Below, piece after piece: positions 1 to 12,155 of a stretch of 64,000 bases of DNA. The stretch's first letter is position 1. Each line of letters begins with the position of its first letter. The DNA is taken from positions 186,001 through 250,000 of the forward strand of contig JAWUZG010000071.1 in NCBI GenBank assembly GCA_036785705.1. Direction: 5' to 3'. A program made the translations under genes and the position numbers. The notes under the pieces are model-generated. The model was not told the origin of the DNA and searched no databases. It saw nothing but the letters and a program-made list of their open reading frames with translations. Source of the DNA: Acanthornis magna (taxonomy: Eukaryota; Chordata; Aves; Passeriformes; Acanthizidae).

Positions 1-1596
1 ACATACCCTGTGAAGGGTAAGGATGCTTCTCCCATCGGGAGGATCTCACCTGGTGAGACTGGCACCAGAGGACTCTAACACTCAGAAAGTGTCCCACTGA
101 CTGAGCCATTTCACACCACCTTGTGACACCTTCTTGTCCTGCCTGCCACCCACTAGGATTATTTGTACAAGGTTGGAGCTGAATGCTGTCCTGCTGAACT
201 TAGTGAGTCCTGTGTGGGGGATGGGAGCAGAGAGGGAATTGGAATGTGGTGTGCAGATGTGTGAAGGTGAGAGTAAAGCTTATCAGCTACTGGTTCCAGA
301 GGGTGGTGGGCTTTTCCTTGTTTTTTTCCTGGCTCTGCTGGTGAAGTCATCAGTTGAACAACCTCAGTTATGCAGCCCTACAAGGTAAAAGCACCAGATC
401 ACTACATTAGGGTGTGAATACTTTTAAATATTTAAAACTGTAACAATTAAGCAGAGGCCCTTTTGATGAGCTGCTCTCTGGGTGGCCTCTATTAAAAACC
501 TCTTGTGACCCCAAAGACACTTTCCTGTGTTGCATAATATTTTTCTTTTGTTTTCAGTAAACCAGGTTTGAACTGGCAAATTTCTGTGAAGTCCTGTAGC
601 CAATTTAACATTTAAAACAGACCTGTTAAGTTATGCTGGTTTCAGGAATGTCTTGAGCCATCCTACCTCTGCTAACCTTCTGTGCTGACCCAGCACCTGA
701 GAAGGACTTGACAGCCCATGGGGACAAAGGACTGTTCTGCAACTCTGCAGAAAGGCAGGATAATAAAAGCTCATAAGAACAAAGTGTGATGTGGCTGAAG
801 TTTGTGTTGCAGTTATCAGCCAAGTAATTTAAAAGAAAAAAATGAAATAATCCAACAAAATCAGAGCATAGACTTGAATCCACAGCAGCTGGTGACCTAA
901 AATGGTAATCTGCACTAAATGTGCTCCTTTGGTAATGTCTGTGCATATGGTTTTCAGCCCATTTTGGGTAAAAATTTGTAGAAAAAGGCTCTTAGAACTT
1001 AAAACTGCTACTCTTTTTTGGAAAAATTTGTCTTGATACTCAGATCAAGAAGAGTCTGCAAGAAGACAGCTGTTCCAGGACCCTGAGAGTGAGGAGGCAG
1101 CACACATTGCTAATGCTGTACCTGTTCTGCAGAGAATTCTGTGCTTTCATTATTGCTTGCTTCACAAATCAGAAATTGTGTTAGTGGTGCTGCTCAATTT
1201 CCATGGGCATATCATGTGCGTGTATCAGAGTGCTGAACTTCTTATATTGTTGCTGTTGTGTGCTTATGTCCCCTTCAAACTGAATCCAGCATTGCATTTT
1301 TATTCAACTTTATACTGTGAACTGTATAAAGCTTGGTCCTTGCTTGCCTGTGCATGGATTTTAAAATGTATGTAAATTCATTAAATTGCCCTACATACAA
1401 TTAAAAATGTAGAGATTGCATTTCTTTTTATTCAGTGCCAGTGCAGATGTCTTTAAGTGAGTGCACTTTCAGAACCCTCTTTTCAAAACTTTTTGTAGTC
1501 ATGCAAAAGATGAGTAACACTTTAGAGGATAGCGGACCTCTGGCCAAAATACTTTTCAAATGATCTTAAAGTGTAATTTATCTTCTTATTTTGCAG
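1..1596 (+). other. 3' part of RSPO2 intron upstream of the FU1 exon
   Basis: This is non-coding sequence ending in a pyrimidine-rich tract and the acceptor TTTTGCAG just before 1597. The preceding RSPO2 exon, which encodes the signal peptide and start codon, is not found here. An open frame near 1157-1375 is rich in Leu and Val, but it has no typical signal-peptide context, lacks a basic pro-region and does not splice in phase, so it is not that exon. No repeat family was recognised in this stretch. Confidence 0.8.
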
Positions 1597-1785
1597 CTAA
1601 CTATGGACCAAATCCAATTTGCAAAGGTTGCTTGTCTTGTTCGAAGGATAATGGGTGCATCAGATGCCAACACAAGCTGTTCTTCTTCCTGCGCAGAGAA
1701 GGGATGAGGCAGTACGGGGAATGCTTGCACTCCTGCCCGTCGGGGTACTATGGGCTGCGGACGCCAGATATGAACAGATGTTCAA
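1597..1785 (+). CDS. R-spondin 2, exon encoding furin-like repeat 1 (human exon 3 equivalent)
   Basis: R-spondin 2 is a secreted protein that strengthens Wnt/beta-catenin signalling by clearing the E3 ligases ZNRF3 and RNF43 from the cell surface together with LGR4/5/6. This 189-bp exon starts after TTTTGCAG and ends before GTGAGT. It is phase 1 at both ends: its first two bases finish an Ala codon begun upstream. It encodes the first Cys-rich furin-like repeat, beginning NYGPNPICKGCLSC, followed by KLFFFLRREGMRQYGEC and ending near PDMNRC. The Arg and Gln that contact ZNRF3/RNF43 in the family are present in REGMRQ. The match to mammalian RSPO2 is near identical; RSPO3 and RSPO1 differ at many of these positions. 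Differences from human RSPO2 as I recall it include NYGPN for SYVSN, GCIRCQHK for GCSRCQQK, and GLRTPD for GHRAPD. Confidence 0.97.
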
Positions 1786-2475
1786 GTGAGTTATTTCTTG
1801 AGCCCTTACATTCACTTGTGTAGGAAGGCCATAATTCATGCTCAGTTTTTAGGATGATATGTTATGGAACAGAGCTATATTTTCACAGATGTCTCAAGAT
1901 CGTCACGAAACTTCTTTGCTAAAGAATGTCCCAGCTCGTTCTGAGATAAATAACATTCAGCAGATTAAATAGTTGATGAATTGACTTTTTATTGTTGCTT
2001 TAATTTTTATTGTCATTATTGCTTTAATTAGAAGGGAAATTTAGGAAAAAATATACGATTTAAGCAGATATTCCTGGTTTTAAGAAACAAGTTCCCACTA
2101 TATGAAAATAAAAAGGATTAAGAATGAATTTAACATGTAGATACCAGTTAGTATGAGCACTAATATATGGGTGGGCTTCTTGTCATACTTTTTGTTCCCA
2201 CACAAATTTCAGGTGACCAGACACCTCACACCAGACATGCTTTAATATGTAAGTGTTGCTAATTTAATAAAACAGATGTACTATTAAAAACAAACAAACA
2301 ACCTTTCACTTTTAGTGAAGCATTTTATTTGGAAATTTACAACCTGCTAATGTGCAACAAGATTCCCTGTTTGCATGTTTGTGCCTAGAAGCACAACTGT
2401 TAAAATCCATGAGTGCTCTGGTATCTCACATTATTTCACCCGTCTGGCTGTTGTGCCGATTCGTATCGATTTTTC

Positions 2476-2507
2476 CATATGCTCATATGTGGAGTATTAC
2501 CCATATG
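2476..2507. promoter_or_regulatory. Cluster of three CATATG E-box motifs (candidate only)
   Basis: The hexamer CATATG occurs at 2476-2481, 2484-2489 and 2502-2507, the last inside the palindrome CCATATGG. CATATG fits the bHLH consensus CANNTG and is a type favoured by Twist-class proteins. Nothing else in the sequence proves that it is functional. AT-rich DNA raises the chance rate of this motif. Confidence 0.2.
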
Positions 2508-5500
2508 GATTATTAATCATTGCTGTTACCTCCAATTCCTGTTTAGGGGGAGAATGTTTTTGTCATAGGCTAACCAGAATCAGGTCACCTGACAGAAGAA
2601 CCCGAAGTGAGAAATAGTTTTCTTTGTTTCCTGCAATAACCAAGTGTCTGTTGAACGTGTGGCACTTTCCCCACGTGCTGTGCCATGTCACAGGGACACA
2701 CCGAGCCGTGAGAAAGCCTGTGCTGGTTTTCACATCAACCTTGAGACCCACATGAGCTCACGCAGTGGCAGTCTGGGCTGGATGAGGAGCACTTATGGCC
2801 GTGCTTGGACCTGTCCCAGCCTATCCCACCTCTTTCTCCCCATTCCCTGCGTGGGCTCCATGGATATAGTATTCTTCCCAACTGCTGTGTAATATTGCAG
2901 AGTGTTGCCTAAGCTGAACCAGGTGGTTAAGTTTTGATAAAAAAATTAAATGAGACAGTATATGGTTTATGCATCCATTCTGTAAAGTAATTTAGAATCT
3001 TGGCCTTAATTTTCATAACACATTTGTGAATTCAACAACTTCTCTACTTGAAACCTTTCAAAACTGGGCTATAAATACTTCCCCGTGTAAAAACGTTTGT
3101 GAATATATTTGTAGGTTTAGGAAATAGATTAATTTGTCTGTATTAGCCTGTACTGTGCTTTTGAGAAAGGCAAAATAGTCTGTATTGGCAGTATTCTTTC
3201 CCTTCTTGAAAAGAAAAAAAAAAGTTAATTGCAGAAGGTGGAAGGTGAATTCAATGTAATACTTTTTTTTGTTTTACCCCTTATGGAAAGTGGCCTTTTC
3301 CCTGAATTACAGGATTGGTTTTGAAAAGCATAAATGCAAGTTGCCAAACCATACTGGCATGTGTTGAGCACTTGATATTTATCTCACTCTCATGCCTTTG
3401 ACAGTCTCCCCCTGTGAGAATAAGGATGCAGTTGCATTTGTGGACCTCTCCAATGATTTCTATATTCTATATCTTATTTTAGTGTAACTGGCAACGGGTG
3501 TATTTATAGATCACTTCTCTTTTTTTCTCAGTTTGGTGATTTTTCTTTGCACATATGAAGCATTGTGGACACCCAAACATTTTGTGGATTGAAGTTGAGT
3601 TGAAATAAGCATCCTTAAAAATAAAATAGGTTTCTCTCTACTTGATCTTAGATATTCTTAGGTATGTTTACAGACTTTTTGAGTATTATCTCAGCAAAAA
3701 AACAACAAAAAATTTGGCTATGTTAAAATCCTTATGGGAGTTATAGGGCTTGAATTACATAAACTGAAATAATTTCTACCCTCTTAATGTCTTTATGGGC
3801 ACAAAAGCTGTTTAATATTTTATTACTGGAACACTTGCCCATTTTTGTTAGAGAAGCTATCGACTGTATTTTTATGGAAAATGTTGTCTTGATTTTAAAA
3901 GCCAAACATGGCCAAATGTAACACAATAAATACCACACCCAAGTTTAGCAGCTCTAAAATGATGGAAATTTTGGATTTCAAGACAAATTTTCTTTTGTAC
4001 ATGTAAGCAGTATGTATGCCTAAGATTTGCTAAGTGGTTCTAGACTATTTTTCTAGTAACAGTGATTCACGAAATTTGAGACTGCTTCTCTCTAGACATC
4101 AATGCAGAGTTTCCTGCTGGATATGATTTCCACTTTGAACACTGCAGTATGAGAATGCAGGCCTTTTGGACATGAAATTGGAAAGTGTTGAATCTCTTCT
4201 GTAGAAGAATGCCCAAGAGATTGGCTACACTTTGTTAATTTTCCAATAAATTTTTAATAATTAATGACTTTGAATTGAACTGCTCCAACAAGAGATAATC
4301 TCATGAGAGAAAAAAACAGAACTGAATTTAAAGAGTAAGATGAAACCTGTCTCTTCAGTGGTTGGACTGATTAATGGATTAAGCCTATCTTGAACATTTT
4401 CAACTTAGTCTGTGGCCATAGTAACCTTTAAAATTTTAAGAGGAGAAACCACTCAGAAATTACAGCCCTCTTCATCTTTGGTTGGCTACTTCATTTGTTT
4501 AGGTTTACCCTCTTTCTCCTAGGAGGGCCCAACATTGTAATTTCCCCTTCCATTCACCTTCAGTAAAAACAAGATAATGAGGAGCTTTTAAGCAAATTGA
4601 CCATTTATTAAACATGTGTAGTTAATTCAATTCATTAAGAAAGGAAATGAATTGTTTTAACATTGTTACAAAATAGCAAGACTTCATTAACATGTGGTTG
4701 CTTGAACTTATGCAGTAGAGTAGAGCATATGACCTTTTGAGACTGTTGTAGTCAGTGCAATTGTCAGGGGGTTCAAATACCAAAAAATTCAGGACAGAAT
4801 TAGCACAGAAGGTGTTGCTGGTCAATGATGGATCGGTGCGGAGTGCCCATGGACACGTCAGGATGGCAGCGTGAAGTGAGATCTGTAGCACCAATGCTGT
4901 TGCAGTGAGCAGCAGAGGGATGGGAGCAGGAGGTGCAAGGAGTGAGTGTCATGGTCATGGGGACAGTCTGGGGATCAGTGAAATTATAGAAGAGTCAGAG
5001 ATATCTGAGGCAAGAAGAGTAGGGTGCTGTAAGCCAGAACTCAGTGTGAAAAACCGAAATGTTAGGGGCTTTGGACCAAGCAAGGGTTGTCACTCTTCAG
5101 AATAACCAACCTCATAAGTTATGGGCCCGGAGACATCTCTGGAATGATGCCTCAGTGGAAAGAATTTGACCTGCAAAAAGAAGATGCTCGCTGTAGTGAA
5201 TCATCATCTATTGCTCTGACTTCTTAAAAACAGGGACCCTCATGCAAGGACCCAATTCCAGTGCCAAACTGCCAAACCCTTCAATTTAGGAATGCCATGT
5301 TTCCTTTCCTAGCTTTAGTCTGCAGCTTTTCTATGCAAAATATGATAATTTTTCTCTCAGTATTGCAGGCACTGAGCCCAGTTGAGGACAGTTCTCTTTC
5401 TTAGGCTGGTGGTTGCTGATTTCCACTCGTGCAGATCCCCCCACGTGTTCTCCATTGGCTTTCCCATGTGTAACTGCTCTTCCCTGGTGTCTGCATTCCA

Positions 5501-6035
5501 TGCGGAGCAGAACTCGCTGTGAATCGTTGTTGTTAATAAGATTACTAGGAACTGACCAGCTGTCTTTTCCACTTTGCATACTACAAAATATCTTTGTTAT
5601 GAAGGGAGTTATGGACCGATAGTAAATCACATTTATTTTGCTTAGAAAGGGACAAAGTAGCAATAGAAATGCTACAGAATATGGATATTTCATGATTATT
5701 ATCAGTAAAAATACTTTACAAATGAGCAACTACTTTTACTTTTTGTGATACATATCTTTTGACCTTAAAATTCATCATATTGCACTTAATATAACAAATG
5801 AATCTAGTAAATGTTATTCTTAAGGTATTTTAAAATACAAAATACATGCATCTCAATATGGAGCATTTTTCTCTCTGAGTTTTCAAGGCATTGTATTTCC
5901 CTAAAATTCAGCTTATTTTTCATCACCTTATAAGCTGGTGATAAATTTGCAATGGAAGGATAGTATTTGTTTTGGTAATGTTGCACTCTCTGTTATGATA
6001 GTACAAAAAGAAGCTGCTTACAGAAGCACATACTC

Positions 6036-6054
6036 TTTTTTTTTTTTTTTTTTT
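6036..6054. repeat. Poly-T tract (19 T)
   Basis: An uninterrupted run of 19 T lies inside the first large intron. It could be a short slippage repeat or the poly-A tail of an old minus-strand retrocopy. No recognisable retrocopy body is attached. Confidence 0.95.
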
Positions 6055-6840
6055 GTTACAGTAAGAGGGATATGCACCTGAGTTTAAATTTAATTTTGTA
6101 ACTAAATTAGTATTATGAACTCCTGAGATTTTGCTTCCTCCTCTGAAATATAAGTCTGTAAATGCTTTAATGCTTGTTTTAAAATAAGATGCAGTCTCTG
6201 GAAAGAAAATCTGAGGTTGTATTTGCTGAGTTTCTGTATGAGTGTTATGATGTCTGAGATGCTGAGCAGGAATAGAAGGGATTTGAGGTCTGGTAGGGAG
6301 CAGATCCTTGATGAGACACTGCAGATTGAATACAAGGGAAGGAAGAGGCAGGGTCTCATGTGCCTTGGGTCTAAAATCTTAGATATGTTTACCTTGAATT
6401 TTGGTCTTGTTTCCTTTAGGTTTTCTTTTTTTTTTTTTTGTGTTTTAAATTTCTAGGCAATCTTTTAGGTGGAGTAAAAAGAATACACAACCTGCATCAT
6501 CTAGCTACTGATATTATACAGAAAATGGAACCACTGGACTCATGAGAAATTGAAGTAAAAAAAGTTATTTTGACAAGAGTTTGGTCCAGATGAAAAAATA
6601 AGCTTTGTCTTGTTCCAGTTAATTATACCAGCTAGCTAGTTGATTTGGAGGGAATTTTGAAGGATTTAGAGAGGGATTTTTAAAAGTAGGAAAGATTTTA
6701 CATTCCTTCTCCAGAGGTAGGCATAAGCTGCTGAAATCAGAAAGTTAAAAGGGTTGAAAACTGTAGCAGTCAGAAGAAAACAGTCCAGGTCATTGAACAG
6801 TATTTCATTGGGTTTTATTATATTATTTACTGTAAGGAAT

Positions 6841-6860
6841 AAAAAAAAAAAAAAAAAAAA
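6841..6860. repeat. Poly-A tract (20 A)
   Basis: An uninterrupted run of 20 A follows GGAAT in an AT-rich part of the first large intron. No attached retrocopy or element body was identified. Confidence 0.95.
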
Positions 6861-7800
6861 GCTGGTTTTCTTAAATATTGTATATTATGTGAAACAGTTC
6901 TGTAGAATTCATAGTAGATTATTCATTATCCAATTTATTATTCTAATAATAGAATGCAAAGAATTTTATTAATCTGCAATACACTCCCATTAAGTTCTAT
7001 ATTTAATGAATTTTACTTAGATAGTGATGTTGATAAACAAAAAGAAATACAAAATTCAATGGTTATATTTATTTCCAAACAAAGTTTTCTTAATATTCTT
7101 AGTGGAGTATCAACTTTTTTTAGGCATCCAACTAAAAATATGCATGCTTCCTTTATCTCTTCATCTTGGTATATTTAACTATATTTAAGCAAAAGAATCT
7201 AAAGAATTCATTAATTTTAATGTACTAACCTCAATCACAGTTAAAGCAACTTGCTAATAGCACATTTATTAAAAAAAAAACCCAAGGGTTTTAAGTTTTT
7301 TAATAAGACAAAACTAGGCACAAAAATAAAATGCTCCAAAAAGTTTTCTATATTTCTTAATCACTATTGTGACTGTGATTGAAAATAGATTTCTAAGTAG
7401 TTAGCTTTTCTAACTTCTGAATTATTGCTCTTCTTTAGCTTTTCAGGTTATTCAATCTTTATAAAAAGTCTGTACAAGGCCTAGGTGCAGCAGCACCTTC
7501 ATGATTTGAACTGAGTGCTTGGAGGTATCAGAAAGGAATTGTTGTCAGTCCTAGCGTATCTTCAGCTACAGTATGGTCTATTACTGCATTAAATTATCCT
7601 TGTGATTAGCACCCAGTAACCCTAAGCATTAAGATGAATATCACTCTGATGAATTAATATTTTAATTTCAGTATTCCTAATACGCTCAGTATCTTCCCTT
7701 AAATTGCATCTGATACAGATTAAATAATAGGCCTTTCATGTTTGGAGTAGTTTATCTTCATAGGAAATAATTGTAAATAAACTGCCATGGTGGAAATCTC

Positions 7801-7842
7801 CACCCAACCTTCATCCAACCTTCACTCCACCCAACCTTCACC
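7801..7842. repeat. Short direct repeats of CCAACCTTCA
   Basis: The decamer CCAACCTTCA occurs at 7804, 7815 (CCAACCTTCA after CAT) and 7831, separated by CACT-type spacers. It is a small local tandem duplication in the intron with no coding meaning. Confidence 0.8.
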
Positions 7843-10235
7843 TACTAAATCCTCTAAAATATAGTTATCACAAAGCCTCTGCTGTGACACAAAAAAAACT
7901 GGCATAGAAGGTAAAGCAGAAAATACAAACAAGATGGGAATTTTGAAGGGTGATCAAGAAACTGAGAGAGGACTGATGCATTCATTTAATGTTTAAATAC
8001 AGGGTATTCACATGTGTAATTAAGTTAAATAGCGATAGTTTTATGGAGGGAATCCCCCTTGTAAAGTGAGGCAGCTTTCACCTGCCAAGCATGTCTGTAT
8101 CATATCAAAGGGTAACTTCTCTTGAACGTTTTTCCTTTAGTCCCTCTTCCAAACACACACAAAAGCTTTTAGCATGTTGCTCCCAACATGTTTTTTGAGA
8201 GCAATAGTTAAAATGTTGTTTAAAAAATGTTGTGTCACTTGGATGTGAGTGAGGGTCGCAAGATACTGTTTTTTCTTTTAATGTTCTGTTCTGCATCTTA
8301 TCATTGGGACTACATGATTTGTAAAAACCTTGATGTCTTTTCAAATGTCTCGAGGGTGGGCAAGAGACAAATGTTTTTTCTGAATATTTAAAAGCACTGG
8401 ATATTTGAATCAAGCATTGCATTTAATAAAATCCTTGTAGTACACCTTGAGTGTAATAAACCAGATTAGCAATTAAATATCATGGTACAGTGCCAGAGCA
8501 ACTCACCTAATTGTTTTTGCCCTGCAATGCATTAATCTGGAGAAGTGATTTTGCAGGGTCACTGTAAAACATTGACATTGACTTGGATCCTGTTCTTCAG
8601 GGATTGGTTCAGCCCTTGTGAAGAAGAAATGATTATTCTTAGGTATTTCCTATAACTAAAGTGTGGACAAGAAGCCAAACTTGTGCTGCTTGTATGAACT
8701 CAAGTTTTAAAACCCCTTAGAAAGATGCTGGACATGGGAGTTGGTATCATTCAGGTCATGTGTGGTTGTGTCTAAACAGAGCCAGCAGAGATGATCTTTG
8801 TCAGGGCAAGGCTTCAAAATGATGCTCACATTCCTTTTAACTAAGCAAAGGTTACCAGCGCTTGAAATGTACATTTTTCTTTTCATTCAATCTGCCTAAG
8901 TTATTGTCTAATGCCACAAGAAATCTGATCTAAAAAGCCTCATACTTCCCTAATTTCTAACAAAGAATGATTTCACACACTTAGACTCACACTCACACAC
9001 ACAGTTTAAGTGTTGTGGGACACTCTGTTTTGGCCTGCTGAAGTTCAAGAATAAATATTAAAATACGTTATATAAAGATTGGTTAAATTGGAAGTGTTGT
9101 TTTGGGATATTTACTAATCCCTATTTCAGTAGAGTGACCTTATGGTTTGTGCTTTTTTTTTTCTTTATAGAAGAAAGAAGAATAAATGAGTGACAGAAAT
9201 GACCAAAATTATTCGTATATTGTTGCATGATGTGAATAAAAATGCTTCTTGCTGTGGCTTCAGATAGCTGAAGACAGGATACAGTTAATGTAGTTTATTT
9301 AATTATGTTAGCAGAAGGATGAGATTTTTAAAAAAATTATTGTAAAGTGATCATTACTGTTCCAAATGTAATGGCTCATACTTTTTAATCTTTGTTACAC
9401 TTTTTCCTGGTATTTTTTATAGGTATGTATGGTATACATATGATCATTGATAACTAGTTCATTTCCAAGTTGACATGTTTGAATATGGAATAAGATATTT
9501 CTGAACAGCCTACTCCTGAGTCTGTCTTCTATTGCAGGTCATATTCCTCAAAAATTTTTGGAGAAATACAATATTGCATAAAGACAATAGTTGTTTGGTT
9601 TGGTTTGTTTGGGGTTTTTTTGGTTTTTTATTAACTATTGGTTTTAGCTTTATGTGTCCTAGTCATTTAAGAACAGTTATTTTTTGTGGATTAAGTGTCT
9701 TAATAATAGAGAGGAGTTAAATCCAGAAAAATTGAGGCTTTTTGCATATGCATATGTATAGACATGGACATCAGATATACTACATGAAAGCATCCACTAT
9801 TTATAGGGTCAACTCATAGAAAAAAATGTATCCTGCTTTCATTAATGAATTATAAACTGAAGATAATACATATAATACATGCATACTTCCCAAAATAATC
9901 TGTTCCATCTTGGCTTCACTGAAATTACTTACACATGACAATAATTTACATTGAACATTTTTCCTCCAAAAAGATGTAATTAATTCAAATATAAGTGAAC
10001 TAGGGGGTTTATCTACAGTTTCATTTAAAAAAAATAGGATTAGAAGGACATAGGGGAAAATGTGGTAGACACAGTTACCTCTAATTTCTTCTATAGAGCA
10101 GATGGATTTCAGGATGACAGTATTCCCTGTTACATCACTTCTGGCTTTGCTGTTTTATTGCTTTATAAGTCTCTTCATTTATACTTTTACCCTAACTTTG
10201 CCGTCTCATTGTTCCTTATGATCCTTTTGATTCAG

Positions 10236-10379
10236 GATGCAGAATAGAAAACTGCGACTCCTGCTTTAGCAGAGACTTTTGTACCAAATGCAAAACTGGC
10301 TTTTACTCGCACAGAGGCCGCTGCTTTCGGGGGTGTCCCGCTGGATTTGCAGCCTTGGAAGAGCTTATGGAATGCGTGG
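10236..10379 (+). CDS. R-spondin 2, exon encoding furin-like repeat 2 (human exon 4 equivalent)
   Basis: This 144-bp exon is phase 1 at both ends, bordered by TTGATTCAG and GTGAGT. Joined to the previous exon it reads [18 protein letters not shown] and on through [16 protein letters not shown]. This repeat carries the LGR4/5/6 contact; the two Phe residues that insert into LGR in the family (CF and DFC) are present, and all Cys are kept. The end of the repeat is odd: it reads [17 protein letters not shown], where mammalian RSPO2 has an acidic DECPDG stretch followed by APLEET. The change from acidic to Arg/Gly/Ala lies in GC-rich codons (CGG GGG, CCC GCT). The frame, the cysteines and the splice sites are intact, so the exon looks functional. 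Confidence 0.96.
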
Positions 10380-11083
10380 GTGAGTCTTCTAGCTCAGCAG
10401 TGCTGCTGAAGTAGCTCTTTTGCCAGGTGGCCGTATTCAAATATGGCACTGCTTTAAGGTGATGCTCAGTATTTCTTATCAGGAAATATTCAGTGAGGAA
10501 TTATATCTTGATTTCTTTACTGATAATGCTACTAAATTTTTCTGAACTTTAAAATACTGCTTTATTGGGAGTGCTGCTCTGTTGTGCATCAGAAATTCTG
10601 TCCTCTTAACTGTAAAATCACTTTGAATGAAGATTTACAACTCAGAATTTGTAAGATTTCAGGAATTGCGTCAGAACAAACTCTTTCAAGAGTATTGCTT
10701 GTATTTCATGATGGAAGGGACTTGGAAATGTGAACTTTTGAGCTTTTCAAACCCAGGTGACAACCAGATAGTATCTATTTATTAGATGGAGAAAAAAAAA
10801 GGTCAATCTCATTATTTTAGGAGGGTTTTTGAATATTTGGGACTGTCATAACTTATATACATACAGTTTGACATTCTGGGGTTTCTTTGGTCAGGTTGGT
10901 GCTGGTTAAATCGATTCTTTCAGGGTTTGTAAGAGAATTTAATTTTGGTTCTAGCTTTTACCTGCTAATAGTAAAACTGTCAAGTATTGCTTTCCAGCAG
11001 TGTACAGTGTATTCTAATAAAAAAAAGAAAAATCCAAACAGACCAGAAGAATTGCTCACTTGTGCTTCCTTTTGCTTTATCAG
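10380..11083 (+). other. RSPO2 intron between FU2 and TSP1 exons
   Basis: This short 704-bp intron has donor GTGAGT at 10380 and acceptor CTTTATCAG ending at 11083. It contains a poly-A run (about 9 A) near 10792 and no recognisable element. Confidence 0.93.
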
Positions 11084-11272
11084 AAGGCTGTGAAGTGGGT
11101 CAGTGGAGCGAGTGGGGAACTTGCAGCAGAAATAACAAAACATGTGGATTTAAGTGGGGCCTGGAAACAAGAACAAGACAAATTGTGAAGAAGCCAGCGA
11201 AAGACACAATACCATGTCCAACCATCGCAGAATCCAGACGGTGTAAAATGGCCATGAGGCATTGTCCAGGAG
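11084..11272 (+). CDS. R-spondin 2, exon encoding the thrombospondin type-1 repeat (human exon 5 equivalent)
   Basis: This 189-bp exon is phase 1 at both ends, with acceptor CTTTATCAG and donor GTAAGT. It encodes a thrombospondin type-1 repeat starting EGCEVGQWSEWGTCSRNN, with the WSEWGTC core, then TCGFKWGLETRTRQIV and ending CKMAMRHCPGG. This domain binds heparan sulphate proteoglycans in the family and supports LGR-independent activity of RSPO2 and RSPO3. The six cysteines are kept. Compared with human RSPO2 it differs at only a few places (VGQW for VGHW, NNKTC for NNRTC, KPAKD for KPVKD, KMAMR for KMTMR), which makes it the best conserved part of the gene in this window. Confidence 0.97.
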
Positions 11273-12076
11273 GTAAGTGTAGTCCATGCCAGAAAAATCT
11301 TTATGAGCTGAGGGCCAAATTCTGTCCCTGTTCTCTCAGCCCAGGTGGACAAGCAGCAATACTACATCAGTCCTAGTTTGTGGAGTGAGGCTCCAGGGAA
11401 CCACTCAGCACGGGAGTGGTCAGTCCTTGGGCAGACTGTGAGGCTGTGCTCTTCCTGCTGTGATACTGAGGGTTTTTCAAAGAGGTGCCTCATGGAAGAA
11501 CCATAACAGGTTGCAGTTTGAGCTGATGGTGGACGAACTACTTGTTCTGCACATGGCAGGAAAGATTGTGATTCTAAACCTCTCTGCAGGTGGCACACCC
11601 ATTGCTGGTGTGATGGGTATTTAAATTAAAAGAAATTAGTTACACATGGCACTGTTAGCAGGAACTATTAGTTGGAACATGCTATTTATTTTGAATATAG
11701 TACATCAAGGCCAAACTATGATAGATGTGGTACAAGCAGAACAGTGATACATATCAAGATTGTCAGCATGAGACAAGCCTGAGGCAATTGCCCCAAATAA
11801 ATAAATACTCAAATTTCTGTATCATGGTGTTGCAAAACTTCAGTAGTGATGCTGAAGTGAAAAAGGAAATAGTAACAAATTTGTGCTTAGTTTTTAGACC
11901 CCAAACTGGAGAGGTTTTAGACCCCAAACTCTCTGCATCACTGGTCGAGTTTTTTTAAAAATCTTTTAAGTTGAAAAGTTTAACCTCTCAGCTGTGTATC
12001 CTGACCACTTAAACAGGTTTCAAAATTTGTAGCAGAGGTGGGTAATCAGCAGGTGATAAAGATGCCATTCCTTTTG

Positions 12077-12155
12077 GAATCACAGGGTTAAATAAAGAAT
12101 GGACTTCGAGAGATCTCTAGTCCACCCTCCTACTGCTAGCTGGGCCAACTGTGAG
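12077..12155 (-). mobile_element. Degenerate CR1 LINE 3' end
   Basis: The stretch begins GGAATCACAGGG, passes through GAGATCTCTAGTCCACC and continues with CTGGGCCAAC. This follows the reverse complement of the avian CR1 3' end (tail repeat, then a segment like GATCATCTAGTCCAACC). It is short and heavily mutated, so it is an old truncated insertion. Confidence 0.55.

Larger units (their letters stand above)
1786..10235 (+). other. RSPO2 intron between FU1 and FU2 exons
   Basis: This 8450-bp intron has donor GTGAGT at 1786 and acceptor TTGATTCAG ending at 10235. It is AT-rich and holds only short open frames that look like chance. Visible low-complexity features are the poly-T and poly-A tracts and a CAACCTTC repeat, listed separately. 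No CR1 or LTR was recognised in it, unlike the large intron further on. Confidence 0.9.

Noticed and set aside
1157..1375. Hydrophobic open frame that could be the RSPO2 signal-peptide exon
   Set aside because: It does not resemble the RSPO2 N-terminus, lacks the basic RRSKR-like segment before the first furin repeat, and has no donor site in the required phase.
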